From: an uncultured Arachnia sp.
Lineage (GTDB): Bacteria > Actinomycetota > Actinomycetes > Propionibacteriales > Propionibacteriaceae
DNA length: 58,919 nt
Direction: 5' to 3'
NCBI GenBank assembly: GCA_934636715.1
Contig: CAKUBE010000012.1
Location: 1 to 58,919 of the forward strand
Below are positions 7,909 through 18,264 of this stretch, in pieces (the stretch's first letter is position 1; the number at the start of each line of letters is the position of its first letter). Under the pieces are notes generated by a model, which saw nothing but the letters and a program-made list of their open reading frames with translations, did no database searches and was not told where the DNA came from. Made by a program: the position numbers and the translations under genes.

Positions 7909-9437
7909 GCCGCCCTCCTCGCCTCGCCCTGGCGGAGATGCAGCGCCGCCCTGACCTCTCGCTCGCCCGGCCGGTCGACACCCGCCATGTCGGCGATCGT
8001 CCAGGCCACCTTCAGCACCTTGTCGACGCCGCGCAGGCTGATCTGCCCGCGTTGGAGGGCTCCGTTCAGCATCCCCAGCTCCCCGGGCAACGGCAGGTGC
8101 TGACGGAGGTGCGGCCCCGGCACCTCACCGTTCGTGGTCCACGGGGTGTCGCGCAGCCGCCGCGCCTGGCGCTCCCTCGCCGCCAGCACACGGTCGAACA
8201 CCGCCGAGCTCGACTCGGGACGAGGCTCGTCGACATCGAGGAGAACGCGGTTCACGCCGGCCATGTGGTGACGGATGTCGACCCTGTCGAGGATGGGGCC
8301 GCTGATCCGCTCCCGGTACTTGCGCACCCTGATCGGGTCGCACCGACACTCCGCTCCGGCGACGCCGTGGTAGCCGCACGGGCAGGGGTTGGATGCGAGC
8401 ACCAGTTGGAATCGCGCGGGAAACCGCGCCGTCGCCCGCGCCCTGTTCACCGTGATCCAGCCACTCTCCAGAGGCGTGCGCAGGGCGTCGAGTTTCGACC
8501 CGAAGTCAGGGCATTCATCCAAGAACAGGACTCCACGGTGGGCAAGCGAGATGGCGCCAGGACGGATCTCGCCTGATCCTCCGCCGACGAGGGCGACCGG
8601 GGTGACCGAGTGGTGCGGGTCGGCGAACGGAGGCCGCGTGACGAGGCCATTCAGTGCACGCCCCGCCAAGGAGTGCACCGCCGACACCTCGACCGACTCC
8701 TCCACCGTCAAGTCCGGCAGGATCGACGGCAGCCGGGACGCGAGCATCGTCTTGCCCACTCCGGGCGCGCCGCTGAGGAACAGGTGGTGACGACCGGCCG
8801 CGGCCACCTCCAAGGCGAACTTGCCGTCCTCGTGCCCCATCACGTCCGCCAGGTCCGGCGCGTAACCCTCGTCGGCCTCGACCAACGGCGACGACGCGTC
8901 CGCGGCCTCCACCGGGTTGTCGACCCGCGTGCCGTTCAGCAGCGCTGCCACCTCCTCCAGCCTGCCGGCACCCCACACGGTCAGCCCGGGAACCAGGCCC
9001 GCCTCGGCCTGCTGCCCCGCCGGGACGATGGCCCGCTCGAAGCCTGCCCGCGCGGCCGCGAGCATGGCGGGCAGCACGCCGCGGACCTTGCGCACCCGGC
9101 CGTCGAGGCTGAGCTCGCCCAGCAGTACGGTCGAGTCGAGCAACCCACGGCGGATTCCGCCCTCGGCCGCCATGATCGCCACCGCGATCGCGACGTCGTA
9201 GTGCGAGCCCATCTTCGGAAGGCTCGCCGGCGACAGGTTGATGGTCACCAGCTGCGGGGGCCACGGCAGCTCGCTCGCGACCACCGCGGCCTTGACCCTG
9301 TCCTTCGCCTCGGACAGCGACTTGTCCGGCAGCCCCACGAGCTGCGTGCGCGGGAGGCCACCGCCCTTCGCCGCCTCCACCTCGACCGGGACGCCGTCGA
9401 TGCCGGACAGCGCCACCGACCATGCCGACGCCCGCAT
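7905..9437 (-). CDS. YifB/ComM-family AAA+ ATPase (Mg-chelatase-like)
   Basis: This 510-residue member of the YifB family is related to ComM, a branch-migration helicase that aids recombination of transforming DNA. An N-terminal Lon-protease-like fold (SWSVALSGIDGVPVEVEAAK to about residue 170) precedes the Mg-chelatase ATPase domain with Walker A GAPGVGKTM and Walker B GVLFLDECPDF. A cysteine-containing insert (NPCPCGYHG, AECRCDP) and a C-terminal MgChl domain follow. ATG 9437 shares its A with the TGA of yraN, and the 3' end overlaps dprA by four bases. This gives a tight yraN-yifB-dprA unit. Confidence 0.93.
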   Translation of the reverse strand: MRASAWSVALSGIDGVPVEVEAAKGGGLPRTQLVGLPDKSLSEAKDRVKAAVVASELPWPPQLVTINLSPASLPKMGSHYDVAIAVAIMAAEGGIRRGLLDSTVLLGELSLDGRVRKVRGVLPAMLAAARAGFERAIVPAGQQAEAGLVPGLTVWGAGRLEEVAALLNGTRVDNPVEAADASSPLVEADEGYAPDLADVMGHEDGKFALEVAAAGRHHLFLSGAPGVGKTMLASRLPSILPDLTVEESVEVSAVHSLAGRALNGLVTRPPFADPHHSVTPVALVGGGSGEIRPGAISLAHRGVLFLDECPDFGSKLDALRTPLESGWITVNRARATARFPARFQLVLASNPCPCGYHGVAGAECRCDPIRVRKYRERISGPILDRVDIRHHMAGVNRVLLDVDEPRPESSSAVFDRVLAARERQARRLRDTPWTTNGEVPGPHLRQHLPLPGELGMLNGALQRGQISLRGVDKVLKVAWTIADMAGVDRPGEREVRAALHLRQGEARRAA

Positions 9438-9805
9438 CACTCCTCGATCCCGCGCGCGTGGATCAGCTCCGGCTCCTCGCCGGGCCGCCACAGAATGCCG
9501 ACGGCATCCACCCGCAGCCTGCGCGCGTGGGTACCGGACTGGCGCGCGAAGATGGCCGCGAGGTGGCGGAGCGTCCGCACCTTCGCGTATGTGATGGCCT
9601 CGAGCGGCGATCCGTAGCCCGTGCCGGAGCGGCTCTTCACCTCCACGACCACGATGGCGTCCGCCGAGGGGTCGTACGCGACGATGTCCGCCTCGCCCTC
9701 GCGGCGCCGCCAGTTCCGCGCCAGCACCTGCCAGCCCAGCTTCTCTATGTACTCCGCCGCGCGATCCTCGCCGCGACGGCCGAACGCCATCCGTGTGCTC
9801 TCCAT
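9437..9805 (-). CDS. yraN: YraN/UPF0102 family nuclease-fold protein
   Basis: This 122-residue protein has the restriction-endonuclease-like core of UPF0102: FGRRGEDRAAEYI at the N-terminus, then EADIVAYD and VVVEVKSR carrying the predicted D...ExK metal site. ATG 9805 is preferred because AAGGG lies 8 bases upstream; GTG 9814 has its ribosome binding site too close. The biochemical role of the family is poorly known. Its position before yifB and dprA suggests a DNA-processing job. It is the first gene of the three-gene unit and starts just downstream of an intergenic repeat. Confidence 0.88.
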   Translation of the reverse strand: MESTRMAFGRRGEDRAAEYIEKLGWQVLARNWRRREGEADIVAYDPSADAIVVVEVKSRSGTGYGSPLEAITYAKVRTLRHLAAIFARQSGTHARRLRVDAVGILWRPGEEPELIHARGIEE

Positions 9806-9883
9806 GGCCACCACCCTTCACAGGGTGTAGTGGCGAAAAGGCGTGCGGGTTTGCCGGTTATCCACAGAGGGAATCCAAGAGTC

Positions 9884-10050
9884 CATTGGTTTCGACGCCG
9901 ACGAAGGGCGAGAGCAATCGAGCTTGCTCGATTGCCGAGGCCAAGGAAGGCGTTGCAGCGCGAAGCGCGATCACACGCCGGCTCGCTAGCGCTCGCGCGG
10001 CGGCTCAACCAGCGGTGGGTGGCTCAAACCAGCGGTAAGTGACTCAACCG
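9884..10050 (+). repeat. intergenic repeat copy 1 (ATTGGTTTCGAC...GGCTCAACCAGCGG family)
   Basis: The unit starts with cattggtttcgac (9884-9896) and carries a hairpin gcaatcgag/ctcgattgc (9914-9922 and 9927-9935). It then has an imperfect palindromic block ending ggctcaaccagcgg (10002-10015), followed by two further shortened CTCAAMC copies. The 9960-10015 block is nearly identical to copy 3 at 39361-39402. It fills the gap between DUF2469 and yraN. Confidence 0.8.
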
Positions 10051-10092
10051 GCGCGATGGCGCCTACAGCCTCGGCGCAATCAGCGGTCAGGA

Positions 10093-10416
10093 TCAGGACG
10101 CGGGGCGGTCGCCGTCGGGCACCTGGAGGTCGGAGTGCACGATCTCCTCGATCGAGACGTCGCGGAAGGTCAGCACCTTCGCCGACTTCACGAACCGCGC
10201 CGGGCGGTACATGTCCCACACCCACGCGTCGCCCATGGAGACCTCGTAGTAGACGTCGCCGCCCTCCGTGCGCACCTTCAGGTCCACCGCGTTGCAGAGG
10301 TAGAACCGGCGCTCGGTCTCCACCGCGTAGGTGAAGATGCCGACGACATCCTTGTACTCGCGGTAGAGGTCAAGCTCCAGCTTGCTCTCGTACTGTTCCA
10401 AGTCTTCGGCGCTCAT
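10093..10416 (-). CDS. DUF2469 family protein
   Basis: This 107-residue protein opens MSAEDLEQYESKLELDLYRE and continues with VETERRFYLCNAVDL. That pattern is typical of the DUF2469 family found next to rnhB in actinobacteria. It is soluble, acidic and well conserved in mycobacteria and relatives; its function is unknown. The ATG overlaps the rnhB stop as ATGA, so the two are coupled, and it is the last gene of the rplS-lepB-rnhB string. No catalytic motif is obvious. Confidence 0.88.
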   Translation of the reverse strand: MSAEDLEQYESKLELDLYREYKDVVGIFTYAVETERRFYLCNAVDLKVRTEGGDVYYEVSMGDAWVWDMYRPARFVKSAKVLTFRDVSIEEIVHSDLQVPDGDRPAS

Positions 10417-11045
10417 GATCTGCTCAGCCTACCGCTTCGCACCACGTTGTCGAAGCACCACCTGTGGATGGGCGACGGGCCGTGCTCGTCGAGCGCCGCC
10501 TGGTGGACGGCGGTGCAATACCCCTTGTGCACGGCGAACCCGTACTGGGGGTAGTCGGCGTCGTAGCCGATCATGATCCTGTCCCTCGTGACCTTCGCGA
10601 CGATCGACGCGGCGCTGACGCACGCCGCCACCTTGTCGCCCTTCCACATCGCGACCCCGGGCACCCCGAGGCCGTCGACCGGGAAGCCGTCGGTGATCAC
10701 GAAGTTTGCCGCGACGTCGAGTCGGCCGACGGCACGGCGCAGCCCGTGCAGGTCCGCCTGGTGCATGCCGAGCGCGTCGCACTCCGCGGGCTCGACGATG
10801 GCCCAGGCGACCGCGACCGCCTTCGCGAGGATCTGGTCATACATCCGGTCCCGCGCCGCGGCGGTGAGCGCCTTCGAGTCGTCGAGACCGGCGATGGGAC
10901 GGGCCGGGTCCAGGATGGCGGCGGCAGCCACCAACGGGCCGGCGCACGCGCCACGGCCCGCCTCGTCCGCACCCGCGACGGGTCCGAGACCCGCTCGCGC
11001 CACGGCGCGCTCGTAGCTGTAGGCGCCCCGGCCCAGACGGATCAT
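10413..11045 (-). CDS. rnhB: ribonuclease HII
   Basis: RNase HII cuts RNA in RNA-DNA hybrids and nicks at single ribonucleotides in DNA. The 210-residue protein has the family signature GADEAGRGACAGPL with the first catalytic Asp-Glu pair near residue 26. Further acidic residues are in AAILDP...LDDSKAL and ASIVAKVTRDRI. ATG 11045 overlaps the lepB stop by one base (TGATG) and its own stop overlaps DUF2469. The length is normal for the family. Confidence 0.95.
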   Translation of the reverse strand: MIRLGRGAYSYERAVARAGLGPVAGADEAGRGACAGPLVAAAAILDPARPIAGLDDSKALTAAARDRMYDQILAKAVAVAWAIVEPAECDALGMHQADLHGLRRAVGRLDVAANFVITDGFPVDGLGVPGVAMWKGDKVAACVSAASIVAKVTRDRIMIGYDADYPQYGFAVHKGYCTAVHQAALDEHGPSPIHRWCFDNVVRSGRLSRS

Positions 11046-11872
11046 CAGCAGCCGGACTCGACGTGGGTCAGGACGGGCTTCTCCGGCGCCTCGCCCTCGG
11101 CGGCGGGCACGTCGCCGTAGGTGGGGGGGAGCTGGAACGTGGACAGCCTAGTCAGCGGCGCGACGATGGCGACAGACGCCCCGACGACGTTCTCGACCGG
11201 GACGAACGCGTTCATCCCCGGGTTCTGCGAGACGTCAGCCAGCTTGCAGCGCGAGTCCCGCGAGGCGTTGCGGTGGTCCCCCATCACGAAGATGCGGTCC
11301 TTGGGAACGACGATGTCGAACGGCACCGTGGCCGCCGCGACCTGCATGCCGTCCTCCGTGTAGAGGTAGGGGGTCTCGTCCAGCACCTGCCCGTTGACCT
11401 CGATCTCGAAGTCCTCGGTGGTGCGCACGTGATCCCCCGGCATGCCGATCACACGCTTGATCAGGTGCTCCGTTCCCGAGTTCGGCAGGACGCCCACGAA
11501 CTCCAGGGCCTTCTTCACGGGGTTGTCCTCCGGCGGGCTGGGGTCCAGCCACTCGCCCGGATCCTCGAAGACGACGACGTCTCCGCGCTGGAATCCCCCG
11601 AACTTGGCGACCAGCACCCGGTCGTTGATCTCGAGCGTGTGCTCCATCGAGCCCGACGGGATGATGAACATCTGCCCGACGAACGTGCGGATCAGCGTCG
11701 CGATGACCACGGCACCCACGATCACCAGGATGCTCTCCGTCAACCAGCCGAGGACGCGGCGACCCGGGCTCGGCGGCGTCGGCGGCGGTTCCGCGCGCTC
11801 GGATGGCTCGGTCACTTGCTCCACATCAGGTCCTTCATCCGGAAACTCGGGCTCACTCGCCGACCCGAGCAT
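11045..11872 (-). CDS. lepB: signal peptidase I
   Basis: This is the type I signal peptidase that removes signal peptides from exported proteins. From ATG 11872 it has 275 residues: an acidic, proline-rich cytoplasmic stretch of about 45, one membrane segment ([17 protein letters not shown]), then the catalytic serine in IPSGSMEHTL and the lysine in LIKRVIGMPGDH. GDHRNASRDSR gives the conserved box E. ATG 11872 is chosen because frames further upstream run into the rplS terminator and have unnatural composition. No strong ribosome binding site is seen. It is co-directional with rplS and coupled to rnhB. Confidence 0.94.
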   Translation of the reverse strand: MLGSASEPEFPDEGPDVEQVTEPSERAEPPPTPPSPGRRVLGWLTESILVIVGAVVIATLIRTFVGQMFIIPSGSMEHTLEINDRVLVAKFGGFQRGDVVVFEDPGEWLDPSPPEDNPVKKALEFVGVLPNSGTEHLIKRVIGMPGDHVRTTEDFEIEVNGQVLDETPYLYTEDGMQVAAATVPFDIVVPKDRIFVMGDHRNASRDSRCKLADVSQNPGMNAFVPVENVVGASVAIVAPLTRLSTFQLPPTYGDVPAAEGEAPEKPVLTHVESGC

Positions 11873-11910
11873 ACCGCCCGGGTCCGACAGGCTGGGCCAC
11901 CGCAAACGGC

Positions 11911-11944
11911 GAACCGCCGGGCGACGAACGTCGCCCGGCGGTTC
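11911..11944 (-). terminator. hairpin between rplS and lepB
   Basis: Perfect 15-bp GC-rich arms (11911-11925 and 11930-11944) enclose a 4-base loop. There is only a short T run on the downstream side, so some read-through into lepB is likely. It may act as an attenuator that keeps lepB below rplS levels. Confidence 0.7.
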
Positions 11945-11987
11945 CACACCTCGGAGGGGTGCTGGCACCCCGCGGTGGGTGTGAAGC

Positions 11988-12335
11988 TCAGCGCTTCTCC
12001 TTGATCTTCGCAGCCTTGCCGCGAAGCCCACGAAGGTAGTACAGCTTCGCGCGGCGAACGTCACCACGACGCTCGACCTCGATCTTCTCGATGATCGGGG
12101 AGTTCAGCGGGAAGGTACGCTCGACGCCGACGCCGAAGCTCACCTTGCGGACCGTGAAGGCCTCCTGCACATCGCTGGCGTTGCGCGCGATGACGACGCC
12201 CGCGAACACCTGGACACGCGAGCGCGTGCCCTCGATGACGCGCACGTGCACCTTGACGGAATCGCCGGCGCGGAAGTCCGGGATGTCGTCGCGCAGCGCT
12301 GCCTTGTTGATGTCCTTGATCAACTGATGGGTCAT
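11988..12335 (-). CDS. rplS: 50S ribosomal protein L19
   Basis: L19 sits at the 30S-50S interface. The 115-residue protein begins [15 protein letters not shown] and contains [31 protein letters not shown] and [14 protein letters not shown], all typical of L19, with a basic tail. ATG 12335 is fixed by family length; GAGGG lies about nine bases upstream. In most bacteria rplS directly follows trmD, but here the sdhCAB operon and a strong terminator separate them. rplS therefore probably has its own promoter. Confidence 0.97.
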   Translation of the reverse strand: MTHQLIKDINKAALRDDIPDFRAGDSVKVHVRVIEGTRSRVQVFAGVVIARNASDVQEAFTVRKVSFGVGVERTFPLNSPIIEKIEVERRGDVRRAKLYYLRGLRGKAAKIKEKR

Positions 12336-12465
12336 TTTTCTGCCCTCTCCGTCAGTGCCACAGGCCACCGCGGTGTTCGTTCATTCCCACGCCGGCGCAG
12401 ACGATCCCCCCGTGGCAGGAGCTGCGTGATGTGGGGCCGCCCGGGACCGGGCAGCGAGGACAAAT

Positions 12466-12471
12466 TATGCC
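12466..12471 (-). promoter_or_regulatory. possible -10 element for rplS-lepB
   Basis: On the minus strand CATAAT lies just past the sdhB terminator hairpin and would give an rplS leader of about 120 bases. No clear -35 is visible; the spacing would place it inside the hairpin. The call rests mainly on the A/T content in an otherwise GC-rich region and on the need for a promoter here. Confidence 0.3.
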
Positions 12472-12472
12472 A

Positions 12473-12511
12473 GACGGCGCGACCCCCGGGAAATCCGGGG
12501 GCCGCGCCGTC
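12473..12511 (-). terminator. terminator of the sdhCAB operon
   Basis: 17-base arms (12473-12489 and 12495-12511) pair fully in the minus-strand RNA, with one G-U, around a 5-base loop. They lie ten bases past the sdhB stop and are followed by a T-rich stretch. This isolates the sdh operon from rplS. Confidence 0.85.
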
Positions 12512-12520
12512 GGAGGCAGG

Positions 12521-13266
12521 TTACTTGCCGTCGCGCTTGAACATCGCCGCGATGAGATCGCGGTTCAGCTGAGCGATGGACTCCAGCGGGATGCCCTTCG
12601 GGCAGACCGCGGCGCACTCGCCGATGTTGGTGCAGTTGCCGAAGCCTTCCTCGTCGTGCTGGGCGACCATCGACTTCACGCGCCGGTACCGCTCGGGCTG
12701 GCCCTGCGGGAGCATGGCCAGGTGCGTGATCTTCGCCGAGGTGAACAGCATGGCGGAACTGTTCGGGCACGCCGCGACGCACGCGCCGCAGCCGATGCAG
12801 GTGGCGTTGTCGAAGGCGATATCGGCCTCGCGCTTGGGAGCGGGGGTCGAGTGCGCCTCCGGCGCGGCGCCGGTGTTCGACGAGATGAACCCGCCGGCCT
12901 GGATGATCCGGTCGAAGGCCGTGCGATCGACGACGAGGTCCTTGATCACCGGGAACGCGCCCGCGCGCCAGGGCTCGATGTCGATCGTCGCGCCGTCGGC
13001 GAAGGAACGCATGTGCAGCTGGCAGGTGGTCGTGGCGGATCCACCGTGCGCGACGCCGTTGATGACGACGCCGCACATGCCGCAGATGCCCTCGCGGCAG
13101 TCGTGATCGAACGCGACCGGCTCCTCGTTGCGGGCCGTGAGGTTCTCGTTGAGCAGGTCAAGCATCTCCAGGAAGGACATGTCCTCGGACACGCCGTCGA
13201 TGTCGTACTCGACCATCCGGCCGGCGGCACCCGTGCCGGCCTGACGCCAGATACGTAGCTTGAGCT

Positions 13267-13270
<4 letters not shown>
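12521..13270 (-). CDS. sdhB: succinate dehydrogenase/fumarate reductase iron-sulfur subunit
   Basis: This subunit passes electrons between the flavoprotein and the membrane cytochrome b. The 249-residue protein has the 2Fe-2S site [15 protein letters not shown], with a fourth Cys in TTTCQLH. Two ferredoxin-type sites follow: [15 protein letters not shown] and [18 protein letters not shown] 13270 overlaps the sdhA stop as GTGA, so translation is coupled. Upstream frame extensions are arginine-rich shadows. It is the last gene of sdhCAB and is followed by a strong terminator. Confidence 0.95.
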
Positions 13271-15266
<1,996 letters not shown>

Positions 15267-15270
<4 letters not shown>

Positions 15271-15977
15271 TTGATCACTCCAAACAGGATGGCGAGGGGC
15301 ATGATCATGAAGCCGACGTAGAGGACGACGGCGACCACGATCGCGACGAGGTTCAGGACCTTGCGGGCCTCCGCGCTGGTGTTGGCGCCGAGCGTGGTGA
15401 ACGCGCTCCAGACGCCGTGACGGACATGCATGCAGATCAGGACCATGCAGAGGGCGTAGAACGCGACCATCCACCACTGGAGGAACGCCGCCATCACCAT
15501 GGTGTGCGGCTCGTGCGGGTCGCCGCCGAAGTACTGCGGGACGATCGTGAACTGGAGCAGGTGGAAGACCACGAAGAACGCGATGATGACGCCGCCCCAG
15601 CGCATGGTGCGCGCCGAGTAGGTCTGGACGAGGCGCTTGCTGTTGACGTACTTGTCGCCGCGGTTGGCGATCGTCGCCCTCGACAGGCTGGCGGCCGACC
15701 AGATGTGCAGGACGATCGCGGCCAGCAGCGCGAAGCGGAAGACCCAGATGAACTGCCCGGCGGGCATGATCGGAGCCATGATGCCGCCGTCGTCGGTGAG
15801 GCCCTTCAGCCAGTGCGCGTAGTGATCGTAGGCCTCGAAGCTTACGAACATCTTCAGATTGCCGTACATGTGCACGAGCAGGAACGCGATCATCACCAAG
15901 CCGGTCACCGCCATGATGACCTTCTTGATGACCGTCGATCGCAACGCTCGTTGATGAATGGTGAGTGTTGTTGCCAC
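15267..15977 (-). CDS. sdhC: succinate dehydrogenase cytochrome b558 subunit
   Basis: This membrane anchor of 236 residues has about five membrane helices: [70 protein letters not shown] and [16 protein letters not shown]. Conserved histidines in the first four could bind the haem pair. One large anchor subunit rather than separate C and D subunits defines the b558 class. GTG 15977 has TAGAGT six bases upstream and no ribosome binding site, so the operon message is probably leaderless. Confidence 0.93.
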
Positions 15978-15983
15978 GGGTTC

Positions 15984-15989
15984 ACTCTA
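15984..15989 (-). promoter_or_regulatory. -10 element of a leaderless sdhCAB promoter
   Basis: TAGAGT (minus strand) ends six bases before the sdhC GTG, the spacing seen at several other genes in the window. No clear -35. Confidence 0.5.
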
Positions 15990-16042
15990 GCCAACGGAGG
16001 GGCCGGGAGTGAGGTAGGGGGCAGGTTAAATGAGTGTTCCCG

Positions 16043-16069
16043 AAAAAGGAAATTACGCGCCTAATTCCT
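16043..16069 (-). terminator. intrinsic terminator of rpsP-KH-rimM-trmD
   Basis: On the minus strand AGGAATTA pairs with TAATTTCCT (one bulge) around GGCGCG and runs straight into TTTTT. This is a textbook U-tract terminator. The first base of the trmD stop codon is also the first base of the stem. It ends the ribosomal string before sdhC. Confidence 0.75.
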
Positions 16070-16788
16070 CACGTATTTTCGCTGTTGGCTAGGGGCGTCG
16101 TCAGGTCGGGGCGGCGCTCGCGGGTGCGCGCCTCGGCCTGCTCTCGACGCCACTTCGCGACCAGGCCGTGGTTCCCGCTGAGGAGCACCTCGGGCACCTC
16201 TCGGCCGCGCCAGACGGGCGGTTTCGTGTAGTTCGGATACTCGAGCAACTGCTCGTTCCCGGCCGAGTGCGACTCCTCCCACAGCGACTCCGGATTTCCC
16301 AGCACCCCGGGCAGCAGCCGGACGACGGCCTCCGTGATCGCGAGCGCCGCGACCTCTCCCCCGTTGAGCACGTAGTCGCCGAGGCTCACCTCCACGACCT
16401 CGTACCGCTCCTGGCAGTAGTCGACGACGCGCTGATCGATCCCCTCGTAGCGGCCGCACGCGAAGACGAGGCGCTCCTTGGCGGCCAGCTCATAGGCCAG
16501 CTCCTGCGTGAAGAGGCGCCCGGCCGGGGTGGTCACGATCACCGTCATCGGGAGCGGCGACGCCCCCTCGAGCGCGTCGAGCGCCTCGCCCCACGGCTCC
16601 GGCTTCATCACCATGCCGGCGCCGCCCCCGTACGGCGTGTCGTCGACGGTGCGGTGCCGGTCGTGCGTCCAGTCCCGCAGGTCGTGCACGGCGAGGTCGA
16701 CGGTGCCCGCCGCGATGGCCTTGCCGACGAGGCTCAGCCGCAGCGGCGCAAAGTAGTCGGGGAAGATGCTGACGGCGTCGATCCTCAT
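16069..16788 (-). CDS. trmD: tRNA (guanine-N1)-methyltransferase
   Basis: TrmD methylates G37 of tRNAs to prevent frameshifting. The 239-residue protein begins [15 protein letters not shown]. The knotted SPOUT-fold AdoMet site shows as [16 protein letters not shown] and [15 protein letters not shown] with [18 protein letters not shown] 16788 overlaps the rimM stop as ATGA. The C-terminal tail is basic and longer than the core fold needs. It is the last gene of the rpsP string. Confidence 0.97.
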   Translation of the reverse strand: MRIDAVSIFPDYFAPLRLSLVGKAIAAGTVDLAVHDLRDWTHDRHRTVDDTPYGGGAGMVMKPEPWGEALDALEGASPLPMTVIVTTPAGRLFTQELAYELAAKERLVFACGRYEGIDQRVVDYCQERYEVVEVSLGDYVLNGGEVAALAITEAVVRLLPGVLGNPESLWEESHSAGNEQLLEYPNYTKPPVWRGREVPEVLLSGNHGLVAKWRREQAEARTRERRPDLTTPLANSENT

Positions 16789-17306
16789 TCGTCGTCCTCC
16801 AGCAGGCCCGCGACGTCTGCGAGACGGACGTGCCCAGCCTCGACGTCGACGACGGGGACCAGCGCCTGCACGAACGGCACCATGCGCTCCTCACCGGCGA
16901 CGTCGCACACCAGCACGTCCTGCGCCGGCAGGTGGGCGACCTCGGTCACCGTACCGACGCGCACGCCGTCGTGGTTCAGCACCGCGAGCCCGACCAGCTG
17001 GCGGTCGAAGTACTCCTCGGACTCGCTCGGGCGCTCCGCGGCGGGGACCCGCGCGTGCAGCAACTGTCCCGTGAGCGGCTCGACGGCGGTCCGGTCCGCG
17101 TGGCCGACGAGCGTGACGGCCAGCCGACCGCGGTTCCACCGCACGCCGGCGATCTCGACCTTTCTCCCGGTTGCCCCCAGCAGCAACTGGGCGCCCACCT
17201 GAAAGCGCCGGCCCGGCTCGTCGGTGCGCAGCTCGACGGCGATCTCGCCGCGGATGCCGACCGCGCGCCCGAACCGGCCCACGGTGACCTCGATGGTCTC
17301 GCTCAT
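16785..17306 (-). CDS. rimM: ribosome maturation factor RimM
   Basis: RimM helps assemble the 30S head by binding S19. The 173-residue protein has the N-terminal beta-barrel ([20 protein letters not shown]) and the C-terminal PRC-like domain ([21 protein letters not shown]). It ends [15 protein letters not shown] 17306 has a strong GAGGAGGG ribosome binding site. It is coupled to trmD and separated from the KH gene by a hairpin. Confidence 0.95.
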   Translation of the reverse strand: MSETIEVTVGRFGRAVGIRGEIAVELRTDEPGRRFQVGAQLLLGATGRKVEIAGVRWNRGRLAVTLVGHADRTAVEPLTGQLLHARVPAAERPSESEEYFDRQLVGLAVLNHDGVRVGTVTEVAHLPAQDVLVCDVAGEERMVPFVQALVPVVDVEAGHVRLADVAGLLEDDE

Positions 17307-17325
17307 ATTCCCTCCTCAAGACGAA

Positions 17326-17359
17326 CGACGCCGGCCGAGCGAGTGCTCGACCGGCGTCG
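17326..17359 (-). terminator. attenuator-like hairpin between the KH gene and rimM
   Basis: 15-base arms (17326-17340 and 17345-17359) pair throughout in minus-strand RNA, with one G-U and a 4-base loop. No T run follows. It probably reduces rimM-trmD expression relative to rpsP rather than ending the operon. Confidence 0.6.
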
Positions 17360-17374
17360 GTGCGGTTAGGAGCG

Positions 17375-17629
17375 TCAGCGGCGGCGGGGGCGATCCACGT
17401 CGACGAAGTCGACCCGGATGCCCTCCTTGCCCGCCAGCGCGCCGATCACCGTGCGCAGGGCCTGCGCGGTGCGGCCCTGGCGGCCGATCACCTTGCCGAC
17501 GTCCTCGGGGTGCACGCGCACCTCCAGGAGCCGGCCGCGGCGCAGGTCTTTCTCCTTGACCGTCACGTCGTCGGGGTTCGAGACGATGCCCGCGACGAGG
17601 TGCTCCAAGGCGTCGGCCAGCATGCTCAC
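17375..17629 (-). CDS. KH-domain RNA-binding protein (KhpA/YlqC family)
   Basis: This small 84-residue RNA-binding protein is a single KH domain with the GxxG loop [20 protein letters not shown]. It ends [10 protein letters not shown]. KhpA proteins bind many RNAs and influence cell size and division in Gram-positive bacteria. GTG 17629 overlaps the rpsP stop as GTGA; ATG 17623 is the alternative start. The location between rpsP and rimM is the usual one. Confidence 0.92.
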   Translation of the reverse strand: MSMLADALEHLVAGIVSNPDDVTVKEKDLRRGRLLEVRVHPEDVGKVIGRQGRTAQALRTVIGALAGKEGIRVDFVDVDRPRRR

Positions 17630-18063
17630 TCGCCCTCGGCGGGGGCCTCGGCCTCAGCGGCGGGGGCCTCGACGGCCTCGGCGGCCTTCTTCTTGGCCTT
17701 CGAGATCGCGGGAGCGGTCGCGCCGGAGTCCTCGGCGAGGGCCTTGGCGAACTCGGCCTCGCGGTCGCGACGCTCCGGCTGCGGGTCGATGCCCGACGGC
17801 GTGGTGTCGCCGGTGAACTTCTGCCAGTCGCCGGAGCGCTTGAAGATCGCGACGACGGCCTCGGTCGGCTGCGCGCCGACGCCCAGCCAGTACTGCGCGC
17901 GCTCGGAGTCGACGCGGATCACGCTCGGGTCGTTCTTCGGGTGGTACAGGCCGATCTCCTCGATGGCCTGGCCGTCGCGCTTGGCACGCGAGTCGATGAC
18001 GATGATGCGGTAGTGGGGCGAGCGAATCTTGCCGAGACGCTTCAGGCGGATCTTGGTTGCCAC
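17626..18063 (-). CDS. rpsP: 30S ribosomal protein S16
   Basis: S16 is a 30S assembly protein. The first 85 residues ([40 protein letters not shown]) are the conserved core. The remaining 60 form an Ala/Glu/Lys-rich, low-complexity tail ([24 protein letters not shown]), common in actinobacterial S16. GTG 18063 has AGGAG nine bases upstream. It heads the rpsP-KH-rimM-trmD string. Confidence 0.97.
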   Translation of the reverse strand: MATKIRLKRLGKIRSPHYRIIVIDSRAKRDGQAIEEIGLYHPKNDPSVIRVDSERAQYWLGVGAQPTEAVVAIFKRSGDWQKFTGDTTPSGIDPQPERRDREAEFAKALAEDSGATAPAISKAKKKAAEAVEAPAAEAEAPAEGE

Positions 18064-18208
18064 TGGTGTGGTTTCTCCTGTTACTCAGTGTGCCTGCGGC
18101 CGCAGGCGAGTGGATGGACGCGCTTTCACGTGTGGGGCACGCGCAGCGCAAACCTGAGGGACTTCCCCGCCCGCGTGAGAGGGCACGGTCGAAGAAGGTG
18201 CAGCGGTC

Positions 18209-18238
18209 ATTGTGCCAGATCCCGGCGGCTCCGCCCAA
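18209..18238 (-). promoter_or_regulatory. candidate promoter of rpsP
   Basis: On the minus strand TTGGGC (18233-18238) and CACAAT (18209-18214) are 18 bp apart. They would give a leader of roughly 140 bases, plausible for a ribosomal protein operon. Confidence 0.4.
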
Positions 18239-18254
18239 AACCGCCGCGCGGCGG
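18237..18254 (-). terminator. terminator of the GH5 gene
   Basis: The palindrome ccgccgcgcggcgg (18241-18254) is followed on the minus strand by TTTT, ten bases after the GH5 stop. It overlaps the presumed rpsP -35, so the end of one unit abuts the start of the next. Confidence 0.5.
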
Positions 18255-18264
18255 GCCCGACGGC